Source: Bacteroidales bacterium
GTDB lineage: Bacteria; Bacteroidota; Bacteroidia; Bacteroidales; UBA932
NCBI GenBank assembly: GCA_015060385.1
Contig: SUYO01000010.1
Location: forward strand, 1 to 51,646
Length of the DNA stretch: 51,646 nt
Reading direction: 5' to 3'
Shown here: positions 8,248 to 16,586 of the stretch, piece after piece
Layout of the letters: the number at the start of each line of letters is the position of its first letter
Position numbering within the stretch: the first letter of the stretch is position 1
The notes under the pieces: generated by a model
What the model was told of the DNA's origin: nothing
Database searches by the model: none
What the model saw: the letters and a program-made list of their open reading frames with translations, nothing else
Program-made: the position numbers and the translations under genes

Positions 8248-8646
8248 TTATTCCGTAAATTTCGGTTTCATTATCTCGGAATATATCACGAGCTTCTTCG
8301 GGTCTATCTTTTCACCCTTTCTTTCAGGAGTCTCCTCCAGGAGCATAGGCTTGGACACCGGCTTTGCCACCGGTTTCACGACTGCAGGTCTGACGACCGG
8401 CGGAGTCACGACCTGCACCGGCTCGAAGACCGGTTCGGGCTCCACGGCCTCTTCCTCTCCAAGGACTTCCTCCTTCGCCTCTTCCAAGGCTTCAAGTATC
8501 CATCCCTTGACATCAAGGTCTCCTTCTGAATCTTTATCAGAAGCAACAGGAGCGGCCGTCTTCTTTCCGGATTTCTCCAGTCTGTTTCCGACGACCTTCA
8601 GAATGACTGCGCCGAGGGCAATCAGCAAACCTATGATTTCTTCCAT
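8248..8646 (-). CDS. small single-pass membrane protein, Pro/Val-rich
   Basis: I do not recognise a named family. The 132-residue protein starts with a hydrophobic segment (MEEIIGLLIALGAVILKVVG, 1-20) likely to be a membrane anchor. A basic stretch follows, then an acidic region (about 38-68) and a Pro/Val/Lys-rich low-complexity part (about 70-105) with repeated PV and KPV units. The last 25 residues are charged and look folded (PKKLVIYSEIMKPKFTE). The layout suggests an anchored linker protein, cytoplasmic side unknown. It lies between ribF and greA, with repeat copy C just upstream of its start. Confidence 0.6.
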   Translation of the reverse strand: MEEIIGLLIALGAVILKVVGNRLEKSGKKTAAPVASDKDSEGDLDVKGWILEALEEAKEEVLGEEEAVEPEPVFEPVQVVTPPVVRPAVVKPVAKPVSKPMLLEETPERKGEKIDPKKLVIYSEIMKPKFTE

Positions 8647-8664
8647 AGTATAAATTTTTTATGA

Positions 8665-8702
8665 GATCCTCACGTCGGACCTCCGGTCCTCCTCAGGATG
8701 AC
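8665..8702 (-). repeat. interspersed hairpin repeat, copy C, plus a decayed copy
   Basis: Positions 8665-8702 are identical to the core of copy A. Directly after it, 8703-8735 holds a degenerate second copy (AATCC...TTTCCGGTCCTCC...GGATT) in which the outer AATCC/GGATT and inner AGGA/TCCT pairings survive. The ribF stop codon (8732-8734) lies at the edge of the second copy. Confidence 0.75.
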
Positions 8703-8731
8703 AATCCGAGGATTTCCGGTCCTCCTTTGGA

Positions 8732-9610
8732 TTACATCAGGTCCAGACAGGCATCCCTGTCATTTTCCAGCTGGATCTTCAGCTTCTCGAGGGACTCGAA
8801 CCGGACCTCATCCCTTATCTTTGAAAGGAAGGATATCCTGATGTCCAGTCCGTATATATCCTCATCGAATCCGAAGATATTGGTTTCTATCGTACGGGCA
8901 TTGCCGGAAGAGACGGTCGGTCTGTGTCCTATGTTGCACATTCCGTACAGCTGTCTCCCCACTGTCTCTACCCTTACGAAATACACTCCGTTGCCCGGAA
9001 CAAGTTTCAGGGGTTCGTAAAGCTGCATGTTCGCTGTAGGAAATCCGAGAGTCCTTCCTATCCTGTTGCCTGCAACGACAACGCCGTGGAGGGAATACTC
9101 ATATCCCAGCATTGCAGCCGCTCCCTGCACATCTCCCGCCTCAAGCCGGTTACGGATCTTTGTGGAGCTGACCGCATAGCCCTGCTCCGAAGGCACCGCG
9201 TCCGTCCTTATGACCTCGAGTCCGAGGTCAGCGGCCGTCCGCGCGACCTGATCCGAATCCTTTGCGTCGCTGCCGATCCTGTTGTCATAGCCAAGCAGAA
9301 CCGTCTTCGCGCCGTATCTTTCCATGATCAGCCGAAGATATTCCTCGGTAGTCATGGCGCTGAAGTCCTTCGTGAAACGGAGCACCTCAACATGGTCCAC
9401 ACCCAGAGAATGAAGGATATCCTTCTTTTCCTGTAGAGTGGTAAGGAGCCTCAGCATGCGAGCCTCCTTTTGCAGTACGTTACGGGGATGTGGCCAGAAC
9501 GTAATGACCATGCTTTCATCCCCACGTACCGCAGCAGCCTTGACCAGCTGCTCTATTACATGACGGTGTCCGACGTGGACACCGTCGAAAAATCCAGTTG
9601 CTACAACCAT
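8732..9610 (-). CDS. ribF: bifunctional riboflavin kinase / FAD synthetase
   Basis: RibF phosphorylates riboflavin to FMN and adenylylates FMN to FAD. The 292-residue protein has an N-terminal nucleotidyltransferase domain with the HxGH signature FFDGVHVGH (7-15) and SSTKIRNRL (148-156), then a C-terminal flavokinase domain with GRTLGFPTANMQL (185-197, GxPTAN). It is about 15-20 residues shorter at the N-terminus than E. coli RibF because it begins immediately before the first core strand. The start lies inside the end of the GT3-GT35 gene (10-base overlap), so translation is probably coupled. The FMN it makes would serve RnfD and RnfG among others. Confidence 0.95.
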   Translation of the reverse strand: MVVATGFFDGVHVGHRHVIEQLVKAAAVRGDESMVITFWPHPRNVLQKEARMLRLLTTLQEKKDILHSLGVDHVEVLRFTKDFSAMTTEEYLRLIMERYGAKTVLLGYDNRIGSDAKDSDQVARTAADLGLEVIRTDAVPSEQGYAVSSTKIRNRLEAGDVQGAAAMLGYEYSLHGVVVAGNRIGRTLGFPTANMQLYEPLKLVPGNGVYFVRVETVGRQLYGMCNIGHRPTVSSGNARTIETNIFGFDEDIYGLDIRISFLSKIRDEVRFESLEKLKIQLENDRDACLDLM

Positions 9611-12600
9611 CTTACAAGTTCAAAGTCCTGTCTGTGAGGGAGATCCGCGTTCTTGGCGTAGATTCTTCCAGCCACCTGATAGAGACCTGAACGGTCAGGG
9701 TTGATTGTTGCCACATACTTGGCTGTACCGTCAGCAGACTCTACCGGAGTGAAGTCGTATCTCTCCTGGATGTGGAGCTTGCCCTTCTTGTCTGTAGTTG
9801 CGAAGAGTACCTCTACTCCGATTTCCTCAGGCTTGAGGTCACCGATATTGAGGACAACCTCTGCCTTGAGCTCTGTTCCGATTGCAAGACCGTCGCTGTT
9901 GCTGTCAGGCATTACTGCAGACACAACCTCGACATTCTTCCACTCGCGACGAAGATTCTTCTTCCAAGCAGCGATTTCGCGAGCCTTCGCGAAGTCGTCG
10001 GCGATCATGGTCTCGTATCTTGCAGACTGCGGATCATAGTACTGGTTGATGTAGTCAGTGAGCATGCGGTTGGTAGTGAAGTTGCATGCAACCTGAGCCA
10101 CACAGTTCTTGATGATCTCGATCCAGTCTGAAGAGCGGCCTGTAGAAAGGCTCTTGTTGTAGAATGTAGGAGCGATCTCGTTCTCGATGATGTTGTAGAT
10201 GGTAGCTGCATCGAGCTCGTCCTGGTAGTTCTGGTCGTCGTATGTACGCTCCATAGGGAGTGCCCAGCCGGCGCCCTTCTTGTAACCCTCTACCCACCAT
10301 CCGTCGAGTACAGAGAAATGCATCACACCGTTCATCGCAGCCTTCTCGCCTGATGTACCTGAAGCCTCGAGAGGACGGGTAGGGTTGTTCATCCATACGT
10401 CCACACCCTGTACGAGATACTTGGCAACAGTGATGTCGTAGTTAGGAACGAATACGATCTTACCGATGAAGCGTGGCTGCTTTGAGATGTCCACGATCAT
10501 CTTGATGAGATCCTGACCAGCCTTGTCTGCCGGGTGAGCCTTACCTGCGAAGAGGAACTGTACAGGCTGCTTAGGATCGTTCACGATCTCTGCAAGTCTG
10601 TCGAGGTCACGGAAAAGGAGGTGCGCTCTCTTGTATGTTGCGAAACGACGTGCGAAACCGATTGTAAGGACATCGTCACGGAGGTTCTCCTTGATAGTAA
10701 CCACCTGCTTAGGAGAGTAGTGGCTTGCGGCTGCAGGATCTGAGAGTCTTCTCTTCACCTCGTCGATGAGCTTCTTGCGGAGACCTGTACGGATGTTCCA
10801 TACCTCCTCGTCTGATACCTTATATATACCGTCGAAGCAAGACTTGTCGTAGTGGTGTGTCTTGAACTCTTCGCCGAATACCTTTGCATGTACTTCCTTC
10901 CACTCAGGTGCTGTCCATGTAGGATAGTGTACACCGTTGGTAACGTAGCTTACGTGAAGCTCCTCAGGGAGGTAGCCTGGCCACATGTGGCCGAGGATGT
11001 CACGGCTCACCTCGCCGTGGAGCCATGAAACTCCGTTCACCTCCTGGGAGATGTTTGCCGCGAGGATGGACATCGAGAACTTCTCGTTCACGTCAGCACC
11101 GTTGTTCTTTCCGAGACCCATCATTGTCTCCCAGTCGATCTTGAGACGCTGAGGATAGTGGCCGATGTACTTGCGGAGCATTCCTTCGTCGAATGCGTCG
11201 TGTCCTGCAGGTACAGGAGTATGTGTAGTGAAGAGTGAAGATGCCCTTACAACTTCGAGAGCCTCCTGGAACTCGAGGTTCTGCTCTGCGATGAGCTCGC
11301 GAAGACGCTCGAGACCGATGAATGCCGCATGACCCTCGTTGCAGTGGTAAACCTGCGGATTGAAGCCGAGCTTGCGGAGGGCGCGGATACCGCCGACACC
11401 GAGAAGGAGCTCCTGCTTGAGACGGTTCTCCCAGTCGCCTCCGTAGAGGTTGTATGTGATGGACCTGTCCTCAGGAAGGTTCTCAGGGATGTCCGTATCG
11501 AGGAGGTAGAGCTCTGTACGGCCTACATCCACTCTCCAGAGGCGTGCATTGAGGTTACGGCCAGGGAAGGCAACGCTGATGGTAACCCAGTTGCCGTTCT
11601 CGTCACGTACTGGAGATGCAGGAATCTTGTTGAAGTCCTGTGCAACGTCCTCTGCAACCTGCTCTCCCTGGGCCGTAAGCTTCTGGTTGAAGTAGCCGAA
11701 ACGGTAGAGAAGTCCGATAGCGACGAGGTTAGTGTTCATGTCTGATGTCTCCTTGATGTAGTCACCGGCAAGGATACCGAGACCGCCTGAGTACACCTTG
11801 AGGGATGTGTCAAGACCGTACTCCATGCAGAAGTATGCTACAGAAGGGTTTGTGCGCTCTGCCTTGAGAGCCATGTATGTATTGAACTCCTCCATAACGA
11901 CCTTGAGGTCAGCAAGGAACTTGGTGTCCTTCTCGAGCTTCTGATATCTCTTGAGGCTTACCTTGTCAAGCATCGCGATAGGGTTCTGTCCTGATGCCTC
12001 CCATGCTTCAGGGTCAATTGATGCAAAGAGGTTCTTTGCAGATTCGTTCCAGCACCACCAGAGGTTCTTGGAAAGTATTTCGAGATCTTTAAGGCTTTCC
12101 GGAAGGTGACGTGTAACGATAACGCTGTTCCAGGTAGGCTGATTTACTTCAAATTTTCTGTACTCCATAGATTTATTGTTCCTGGTCGCAGGGAATGATC
12201 CCATGACCTCTATTAATTTTTCTAATGACTTTGAATATGCTTCCTTATAATATACGATGTTGTTCTCCCAGAGGGCTATTTCAGAAACATCCTTTGCATT
12301 CTGCATATATTTCTTCCTGCTGTCCTTTCTGAGGGATGCGATCTCCACGATGCGCTCCACGACTCCGTCCACTACTTCATGGTAGTTCGAGTCGCTTCTG
12401 TCAAGCACTGTGATGCCAGGATGCTTCTTTCCGTAATATGTACGCACCCAGAGGCCGAAGCCGGCGAGGGTCGTGGTCAGGGTAGGAACCCTGAACGCGA
12501 GGCTCTCGAGCGGAGTATAGCCCCATGGTTCGTAATATGAAGGGAAGAGCGTAAGGTCAAGACCTGACAGGAGGTCGTAGTAGCTCATGTTGAAGATGCC

Positions 12601-13839
12601 GTCATTGCCGTTGAGATATGAAGGGACGAAATATACCTTCACCTTGTCTCCGATGGCGTTGTTGAGGGCAAGGTCGTTCAGTCTCCTTGTGACATTGTCG
12701 TACTCAGGGTTCATCAGATAGTGCGATGTCCTGGTCACATAGGTCGAACCGTTTCCAGCAAGCTTTGCGACAAGCTGCCTGTCCGGACCGTTATGTCCCG
12801 AAGGGATCATGATGAATGCATGTACCTGCTTGCCCTTATATTCCGAGCGGTTGAGCTTGTCGAGAGCGTCGATGAATACGTCGATACCCTTGTTCTTCCA
12901 CTCGTAACGGCCTCCGATGCCGACAAGTACAGCATTGTCAGGTATGTTTTCACCGCTCATGGCAGATGCAACCTCTACGAGCTTCATCCTTGCGGCCTCA
13001 CGAAGCTGTTCATACTCCTCGTCGGTAGGAGGAGTGAAGCTTGGCTCGAATCCGTTAGGAGTAACGACATCCACAGCCCTTCCAAGGAACTGGCGGCACT
13101 CCTGTGCAGTGATGTCGCTTACTGTCGTAAAGATGTCGCTGTTCTGGGCGGCCTTCTTTTCGAGAGAATGTCTGGCAACAACATTGAACCTTCTTGCCAT
13201 GTCATCGGCATTGTAGTTCATGATGCCGTCATAAAGAGGCAGGTTGTTGCCGGCGATGCATCTTCCGATGACTGTAGCATGGGTCGTGAAGACCGTTGCG
13301 ACAGGGACCTTCACGGACTTCAGATAGAGAAGTCCTGTTCCGGTCATCCACTCGTGGAACTGAGCCACGACCTTGTCGGAAGAGTCCAAGTTGAATCTGT
13401 AGAAGCTTTCGATCACCCTACCTGCGGCATAGCCGAAGAGGGCTGATTCTCTGTAATCCCAGTTTCCTGTCAGGGAATCCACTCCGAATTCCTTCCAGAA
13501 ACGGGTGAGAATCTCGTTCTGGTGTGTAAGGAACTGCTTGAAATCCACAAGGATGGCAGTCGGCTTACCAGGCACGTTCCACCTACCTATGCGGACTCTC
13601 AGTCCTTCTTCAGCAGCCTTGAGTCTCCAAGCCCTGTACAGAGCTGCGTCCTCAATGAAATCAGGGTTGCTGTCTGTGTCCATCCACACATCAGGCCCCA
13701 CCATGATGTGGTGCCTTTTGTACTCACTCTTGAGATAAAGGGACTTGGTAGCGACAACCGTATAGATGCCGCCGACCTTATTACACACTTCCCAACTAAC
13801 TTCAAACAGATAATCCGGTTTGATAAATTCTGTTTTCAT
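9601..13839 (-). CDS. fused glycogen synthase (GT3) / alpha-glucan phosphorylase (GT35)
   Basis: This 1412-residue protein joins two opposing activities. Residues 1 to about 550 are a GT3, eukaryote-like glycogen synthase: EVSWEVCNKVGGIYTVV (13-29) and the C-terminal EPWGYTPLESLAFRVPT loop with the two donor-site glutamates. GT3 enzymes normally use UDP-glucose. From about 575 there is a DUF3417-type leader (LSKNLWWCWN), then a short maltodextrin-phosphorylase-like GT35 domain, with the PLP lysine motif EASGTSGEKAAMNG (Lys1166). An internal ATG (residue 558) lies at the domain boundary and could allow separate expression. The fusion is known in Bacteroides relatives. It follows the GH57 gene after a 101-base gap containing a hairpin (13865-13898). 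Confidence 0.93.
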   Translation of the reverse strand: MKTEFIKPDYLFEVSWEVCNKVGGIYTVVATKSLYLKSEYKRHHIMVGPDVWMDTDSNPDFIEDAALYRAWRLKAAEEGLRVRIGRWNVPGKPTAILVDFKQFLTHQNEILTRFWKEFGVDSLTGNWDYRESALFGYAAGRVIESFYRFNLDSSDKVVAQFHEWMTGTGLLYLKSVKVPVATVFTTHATVIGRCIAGNNLPLYDGIMNYNADDMARRFNVVARHSLEKKAAQNSDIFTTVSDITAQECRQFLGRAVDVVTPNGFEPSFTPPTDEEYEQLREAARMKLVEVASAMSGENIPDNAVLVGIGGRYEWKNKGIDVFIDALDKLNRSEYKGKQVHAFIMIPSGHNGPDRQLVAKLAGNGSTYVTRTSHYLMNPEYDNVTRRLNDLALNNAIGDKVKVYFVPSYLNGNDGIFNMSYYDLLSGLDLTLFPSYYEPWGYTPLESLAFRVPTLTTTLAGFGLWVRTYYGKKHPGITVLDRSDSNYHEVVDGVVERIVEIASLRKDSRKKYMQNAKDVSEIALWENNIVYYKEAYSKSLEKLIEVMGSFPATRNNKSMEYRKFEVNQPTWNSVIVTRHLPESLKDLEILSKNLWWCWNESAKNLFASIDPEAWEASGQNPIAMLDKVSLKRYQKLEKDTKFLADLKVVMEEFNTYMALKAERTNPSVAYFCMEYGLDTSLKVYSGGLGILAGDYIKETSDMNTNLVAIGLLYRFGYFNQKLTAQGEQVAEDVAQDFNKIPASPVRDENGNWVTISVAFPGRNLNARLWRVDVGRTELYLLDTDIPENLPEDRSITYNLYGGDWENRLKQELLLGVGGIRALRKLGFNPQVYHCNEGHAAFIGLERLRELIAEQNLEFQEALEVVRASSLFTTHTPVPAGHDAFDEGMLRKYIGHYPQRLKIDWETMMGLGKNNGADVNEKFSMSILAANISQEVNGVSWLHGEVSRDILGHMWPGYLPEELHVSYVTNGVHYPTWTAPEWKEVHAKVFGEEFKTHHYDKSCFDGIYKVSDEEVWNIRTGLRKKLIDEVKRRLSDPAAASHYSPKQVVTIKENLRDDVLTIGFARRFATYKRAHLLFRDLDRLAEIVNDPKQPVQFLFAGKAHPADKAGQDLIKMIVDISKQPRFIGKIVFVPNYDITVAKYLVQGVDVWMNNPTRPLEASGTSGEKAAMNGVMHFSVLDGWWVEGYKKGAGWALPMERTYDDQNYQDELDAATIYNIIENEIAPTFYNKSLSTGRSSDWIEIIKNCVAQVACNFTTNRMLTDYINQYYDPQSARYETMIADDFAKAREIAAWKKNLRREWKNVEVVSAVMPDSNSDGLAIGTELKAEVVLNIGDLKPEEIGVEVLFATTDKKGKLHIQERYDFTPVESADGTAKYVATINPDRSGLYQVAGRIYAKNADLPHRQDFELVRWL

Positions 13840-13864
13840 CTGTTATTGACAAATTATTTATTTG

Positions 13865-13898
13865 CCCCGGCCGGGACCTTGTCAGGTTCCGTCCGGGG
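13865..13898 (-). terminator. intercistronic hairpin upstream of the GT3-GT35 gene
   Basis: CCCCGGCCGGGACC (13865-13878) pairs with GGTTCCGTCCGGGG (13885-13898) at 12 of 14 positions around a 6-base loop. On the minus strand it is followed by CAAATAAATAATTTG, itself a small inverted repeat. It could be a partial terminator, an RNA-stability stem or a processing site between the GH57 and GT3-GT35 cistrons. Confidence 0.55.
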
Positions 13899-13940
13899 AC
13901 ATAAAAGTTTCGGATATTATCCTGCTGACTGTGTCAGCTC

Positions 13941-15260
13941 TTATTTCTTAGCCGTCTTCTTAGGCGCCGCCTTCTTGGCAGGTGCCTTCTTGGCTGCCGG
14001 TTTCTTTGCAGCTACCTTCTTTGCAGGAGCCTTTACCGGCTTTGCGGGTGCAAAGTTAACATCTGAAACGGAAATTGCATCATCAACACGCAAAATAAAA
14101 TCACTAAGCACGTTCATATAGTTGATAAACGCCTCATATGGAGTATCATACGGGTTGAAATATTTATGCACTGCTCCGTCCGAGAAGAACTTGGTACACA
14201 TATAATAGAAGTGGTCGCTCTCCTGGAGGTGGCCGAAATCTGACCAGAGTGCCTCGTCATTGAGGAGGGCAAGCTTCTCTGCCTGGTCGTTGAGCTTGTT
14301 GAAAGCGTCGTTCTGGAGCTCGTTTCCGAGCCATGCTGTAACGTCACGCTCCTCGTCTGCCCATGAGATAGGGTCCATCACGTCAAGCTCAGCAACCGGA
14401 CGGTGCTTCTTTGTCGCCTGCGACGGAGTCACGAACTCGAACTCGCCGTCATTGAGGACAACCTCAGGGAAGAACTTCATGAAGTCGAAGATTCCGCTGG
14501 CAGCCTTCTGGTGCTCGCCGAATGTCTCATAATCCATGAAAAGGTTCACGATGTCGTCGTTCTGAGCCGCAGTCTTGATCCATGAGAGATACTTCTCGCC
14601 TGTAAGAGGCCACTCGGACCATCCTCTGTCAGAGAAACGGAATGCGATATCGTCGCTGAGGCTTGAGTTCTTGAGCAGGAGCTTGAGGTTCTTTGCCTGG
14701 GCGCAGCTGTATACGAAGTTAGGGCTCTTCCATCCGAGGACGTGCTTTGCACCTTCTGTAAGCATGGTCTTGAAGCCCATGTCGTATACCATCTCTCCGA
14801 TAGCGTCAGAGTAGATGAGCTCCGTGTTTCTGAAAGCCTTAGGAGTCACTCCGAAGTAGTGCTCGATCGCCTCCTTGTGCTTGAGCACCTGGTTCTTGAA
14901 CTCGATAGGAGAAGCAAGGGATGCAAGCGAATGGTAATAGGTCTCCGAAAGGAACTCCACGCTTCCTGTCTGAGCGAGCTTGCGGAAGCTTTCGATCACT
15001 TCAGGAGCATATCTGTCGAACTGCTCGAGGACAGAACCCGAGATGGAGAAGGCAACCTTGAAGGCACCCTTGTTTGCCTCGATGAGCTCGAGAAGGAGGG
15101 CATTCATAGGAAGGTAGCACTTCTGGGCTACTCTGCGAAGGATTGTCCTGTTTGCGAAATCGTCATAGTAATGGGAATCCTTTCCGATGTCAAAGAATCT
15201 GTATAGTCTCAATCTGTTTGGCTGATGTACCTGAAAATACAGACAAATACTCTTTTTCAT
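13941..15260 (-). CDS. GH57 alpha-amylase-like glucanase with Lys/Ala-rich tail
   Basis: The 439-residue protein has the five-region GH57 pattern: region 1 VHQP (11-14), region 2 GSVEFLSETYYH, region 3 FRNTELIYSD with predicted nucleophile Glu147, and region 4 FMDYETFGEH with predicted acid Asp243. GH57 members hydrolyse or transfer alpha-1,4-glucans, so cytoplasmic glycogen is the likely substrate. There is no signal peptide. The last 35 residues (405-439) contain only Ala, Lys, Pro, Val and Thr, with 14 lysines in AKK/APAKK units as in histone H1-like tails. It follows the GT4 gene after 18 bases. The trio of debranching enzyme, GT4 and GH57 is a recurring Bacteroidales arrangement. Confidence 0.92.
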   Translation of the reverse strand: MKKSICLYFQVHQPNRLRLYRFFDIGKDSHYYDDFANRTILRRVAQKCYLPMNALLLELIEANKGAFKVAFSISGSVLEQFDRYAPEVIESFRKLAQTGSVEFLSETYYHSLASLASPIEFKNQVLKHKEAIEHYFGVTPKAFRNTELIYSDAIGEMVYDMGFKTMLTEGAKHVLGWKSPNFVYSCAQAKNLKLLLKNSSLSDDIAFRFSDRGWSEWPLTGEKYLSWIKTAAQNDDIVNLFMDYETFGEHQKAASGIFDFMKFFPEVVLNDGEFEFVTPSQATKKHRPVAELDVMDPISWADEERDVTAWLGNELQNDAFNKLNDQAEKLALLNDEALWSDFGHLQESDHFYYMCTKFFSDGAVHKYFNPYDTPYEAFINYMNVLSDFILRVDDAISVSDVNFAPAKPVKAPAKKVAAKKPAAKKAPAKKAAPKKTAKK

Positions 15261-15278
15261 GATTATATGGTTTTATTT

Positions 15279-16574
15279 TTATTTCTTGTCAATTACTTCC
15301 TGATAAATACCCTTGATCTTGGCTGCAACATCGTTCCACTTGATGCTGTTCACCTCGTCGTAACCGCAACGTGCAGCAAGCTGCGAGATTGCAGGATACT
15401 GGAGGAGGCCGTAGATTGCGTCAGACATCGCGTCAACATCCCAGAAGTCCACCTTGAGGGCGTACTTGAGGATCTCGGCGCAGCCTGACTGCTTTGAAAT
15501 GATCGAAGGAACATTTGTCTGCATTGCCTCAAGAGGCGAGATTCCGAAAGGCTCCGAAATCGAAGGCATCACGTATACGTCGGAAAGGGCGAACATCTTG
15601 TGTACCTCCTTTCCGCGGAGGAAGCCTGTGAAGTGGAATCTGTCGGAGATGCCGAGACGTGCGACGTGGCGGATACATCTGTTGAGCATGTCACCGCTTC
15701 CGGCCATCACGAACCTTACGTTGTTGCATCTCTTGAGTACCTTTGCAGCAGCCTCTATGAAATACTCAGGTCCCTTCTGGTATGTCACACGGCCGAGGAA
15801 GGTAACCACCTTCTCCTTCACATTCCTCTCGACTTCGAGCTTTTCGCGGCCTGTGAAGTCCACCGCATTGTGGACAGCCACCACCTTCTCCGGCTCGATG
15901 CCGTAACGGTTGATGCAGATGTTTCTTGTAAGCTCGCTCACAGCCATCACCTTGTCTGCCGCCATCATACCCTTGGTCTCAAGGTCTACAACTCGTGTAT
16001 CTACCTGGTCGTCGCTTGCACGGTCGTATGATGTGGCATGCATGTGGACCACGAGAGGCTTGCCGGTAAGCTGCTTTGCAGCGATACCTGCAAGGTATGT
16101 GAGCCAGTCATGTGCATGGATGACATCGAACTGGTCCTTGTACTGCATTGCGATCGTAGCTCCGACCATCGCATAGCGCGCAACCTCCTCCATGAGGTTT
16201 GCACCGTACTTGCCTGAGAACTTGTACTTCTGGCCGTACTGCACGCGGAAGCCCTTGATCTGTCTCTTGCGCTCCTCCTCGACCATAGTGGTGAAGTCGC
16301 GGGGATCCACATATGGAACCATGTTTGTGCCGATGTGCACGAACTGAACCTTACCGAGGAATTCGTCGACAGTCTCGCTGACCGTGTCGATCGCAACATC
16401 GCTGGCGTTGATGATCTTCACCGCACTCTCGTCCTCGTCTCCCGAAGCCGAAGGCATCACGAAAAGAACATCCACATCGTTATAGGCAAGACCTTTGGTC
16501 ATACCGTAGCAGGCTGTTCCAAGTCCACCTGCAATATGAGGAGGGAACTCCCATCCGAACATCAGAACTCTCAT
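15279..16574 (-). CDS. GT4 glycosyltransferase (glycogen/starch synthase-like)
   Basis: The 431-residue cytoplasmic GT-B enzyme opens with MRVLMFGWEFPPHIAGGLG, the synthase-type acceptor/donor loop (GGLG). It has the donor-binding E(x7)E pattern in SISEPFGISPLEAM and the inner motif FDVIHAHDWLT. Homologues in Bacteroidales sit between a debranching enzyme and a GH57 amylase, exactly as here, and are annotated as glycogen synthases or 1,4-glucan transferases; which sugar donor is used is not shown. It may prime or elongate glycogen alongside the GT3 enzyme. The gap to the GDE gene is 12 bases. Confidence 0.88.
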   Translation of the reverse strand: MRVLMFGWEFPPHIAGGLGTACYGMTKGLAYNDVDVLFVMPSASGDEDESAVKIINASDVAIDTVSETVDEFLGKVQFVHIGTNMVPYVDPRDFTTMVEEERKRQIKGFRVQYGQKYKFSGKYGANLMEEVARYAMVGATIAMQYKDQFDVIHAHDWLTYLAGIAAKQLTGKPLVVHMHATSYDRASDDQVDTRVVDLETKGMMAADKVMAVSELTRNICINRYGIEPEKVVAVHNAVDFTGREKLEVERNVKEKVVTFLGRVTYQKGPEYFIEAAAKVLKRCNNVRFVMAGSGDMLNRCIRHVARLGISDRFHFTGFLRGKEVHKMFALSDVYVMPSISEPFGISPLEAMQTNVPSIISKQSGCAEILKYALKVDFWDVDAMSDAIYGLLQYPAISQLAARCGYDEVNSIKWNDVAAKIKGIYQEVIDKK

Positions 16575-16586
16575 TTCCTTTCCTCC

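Noticed and set aside
9601..13839. Sequencing error joining two glycogen genes
   Set aside because: The fusion order and domain border match known Bacteroides proteins, so it is taken as real.
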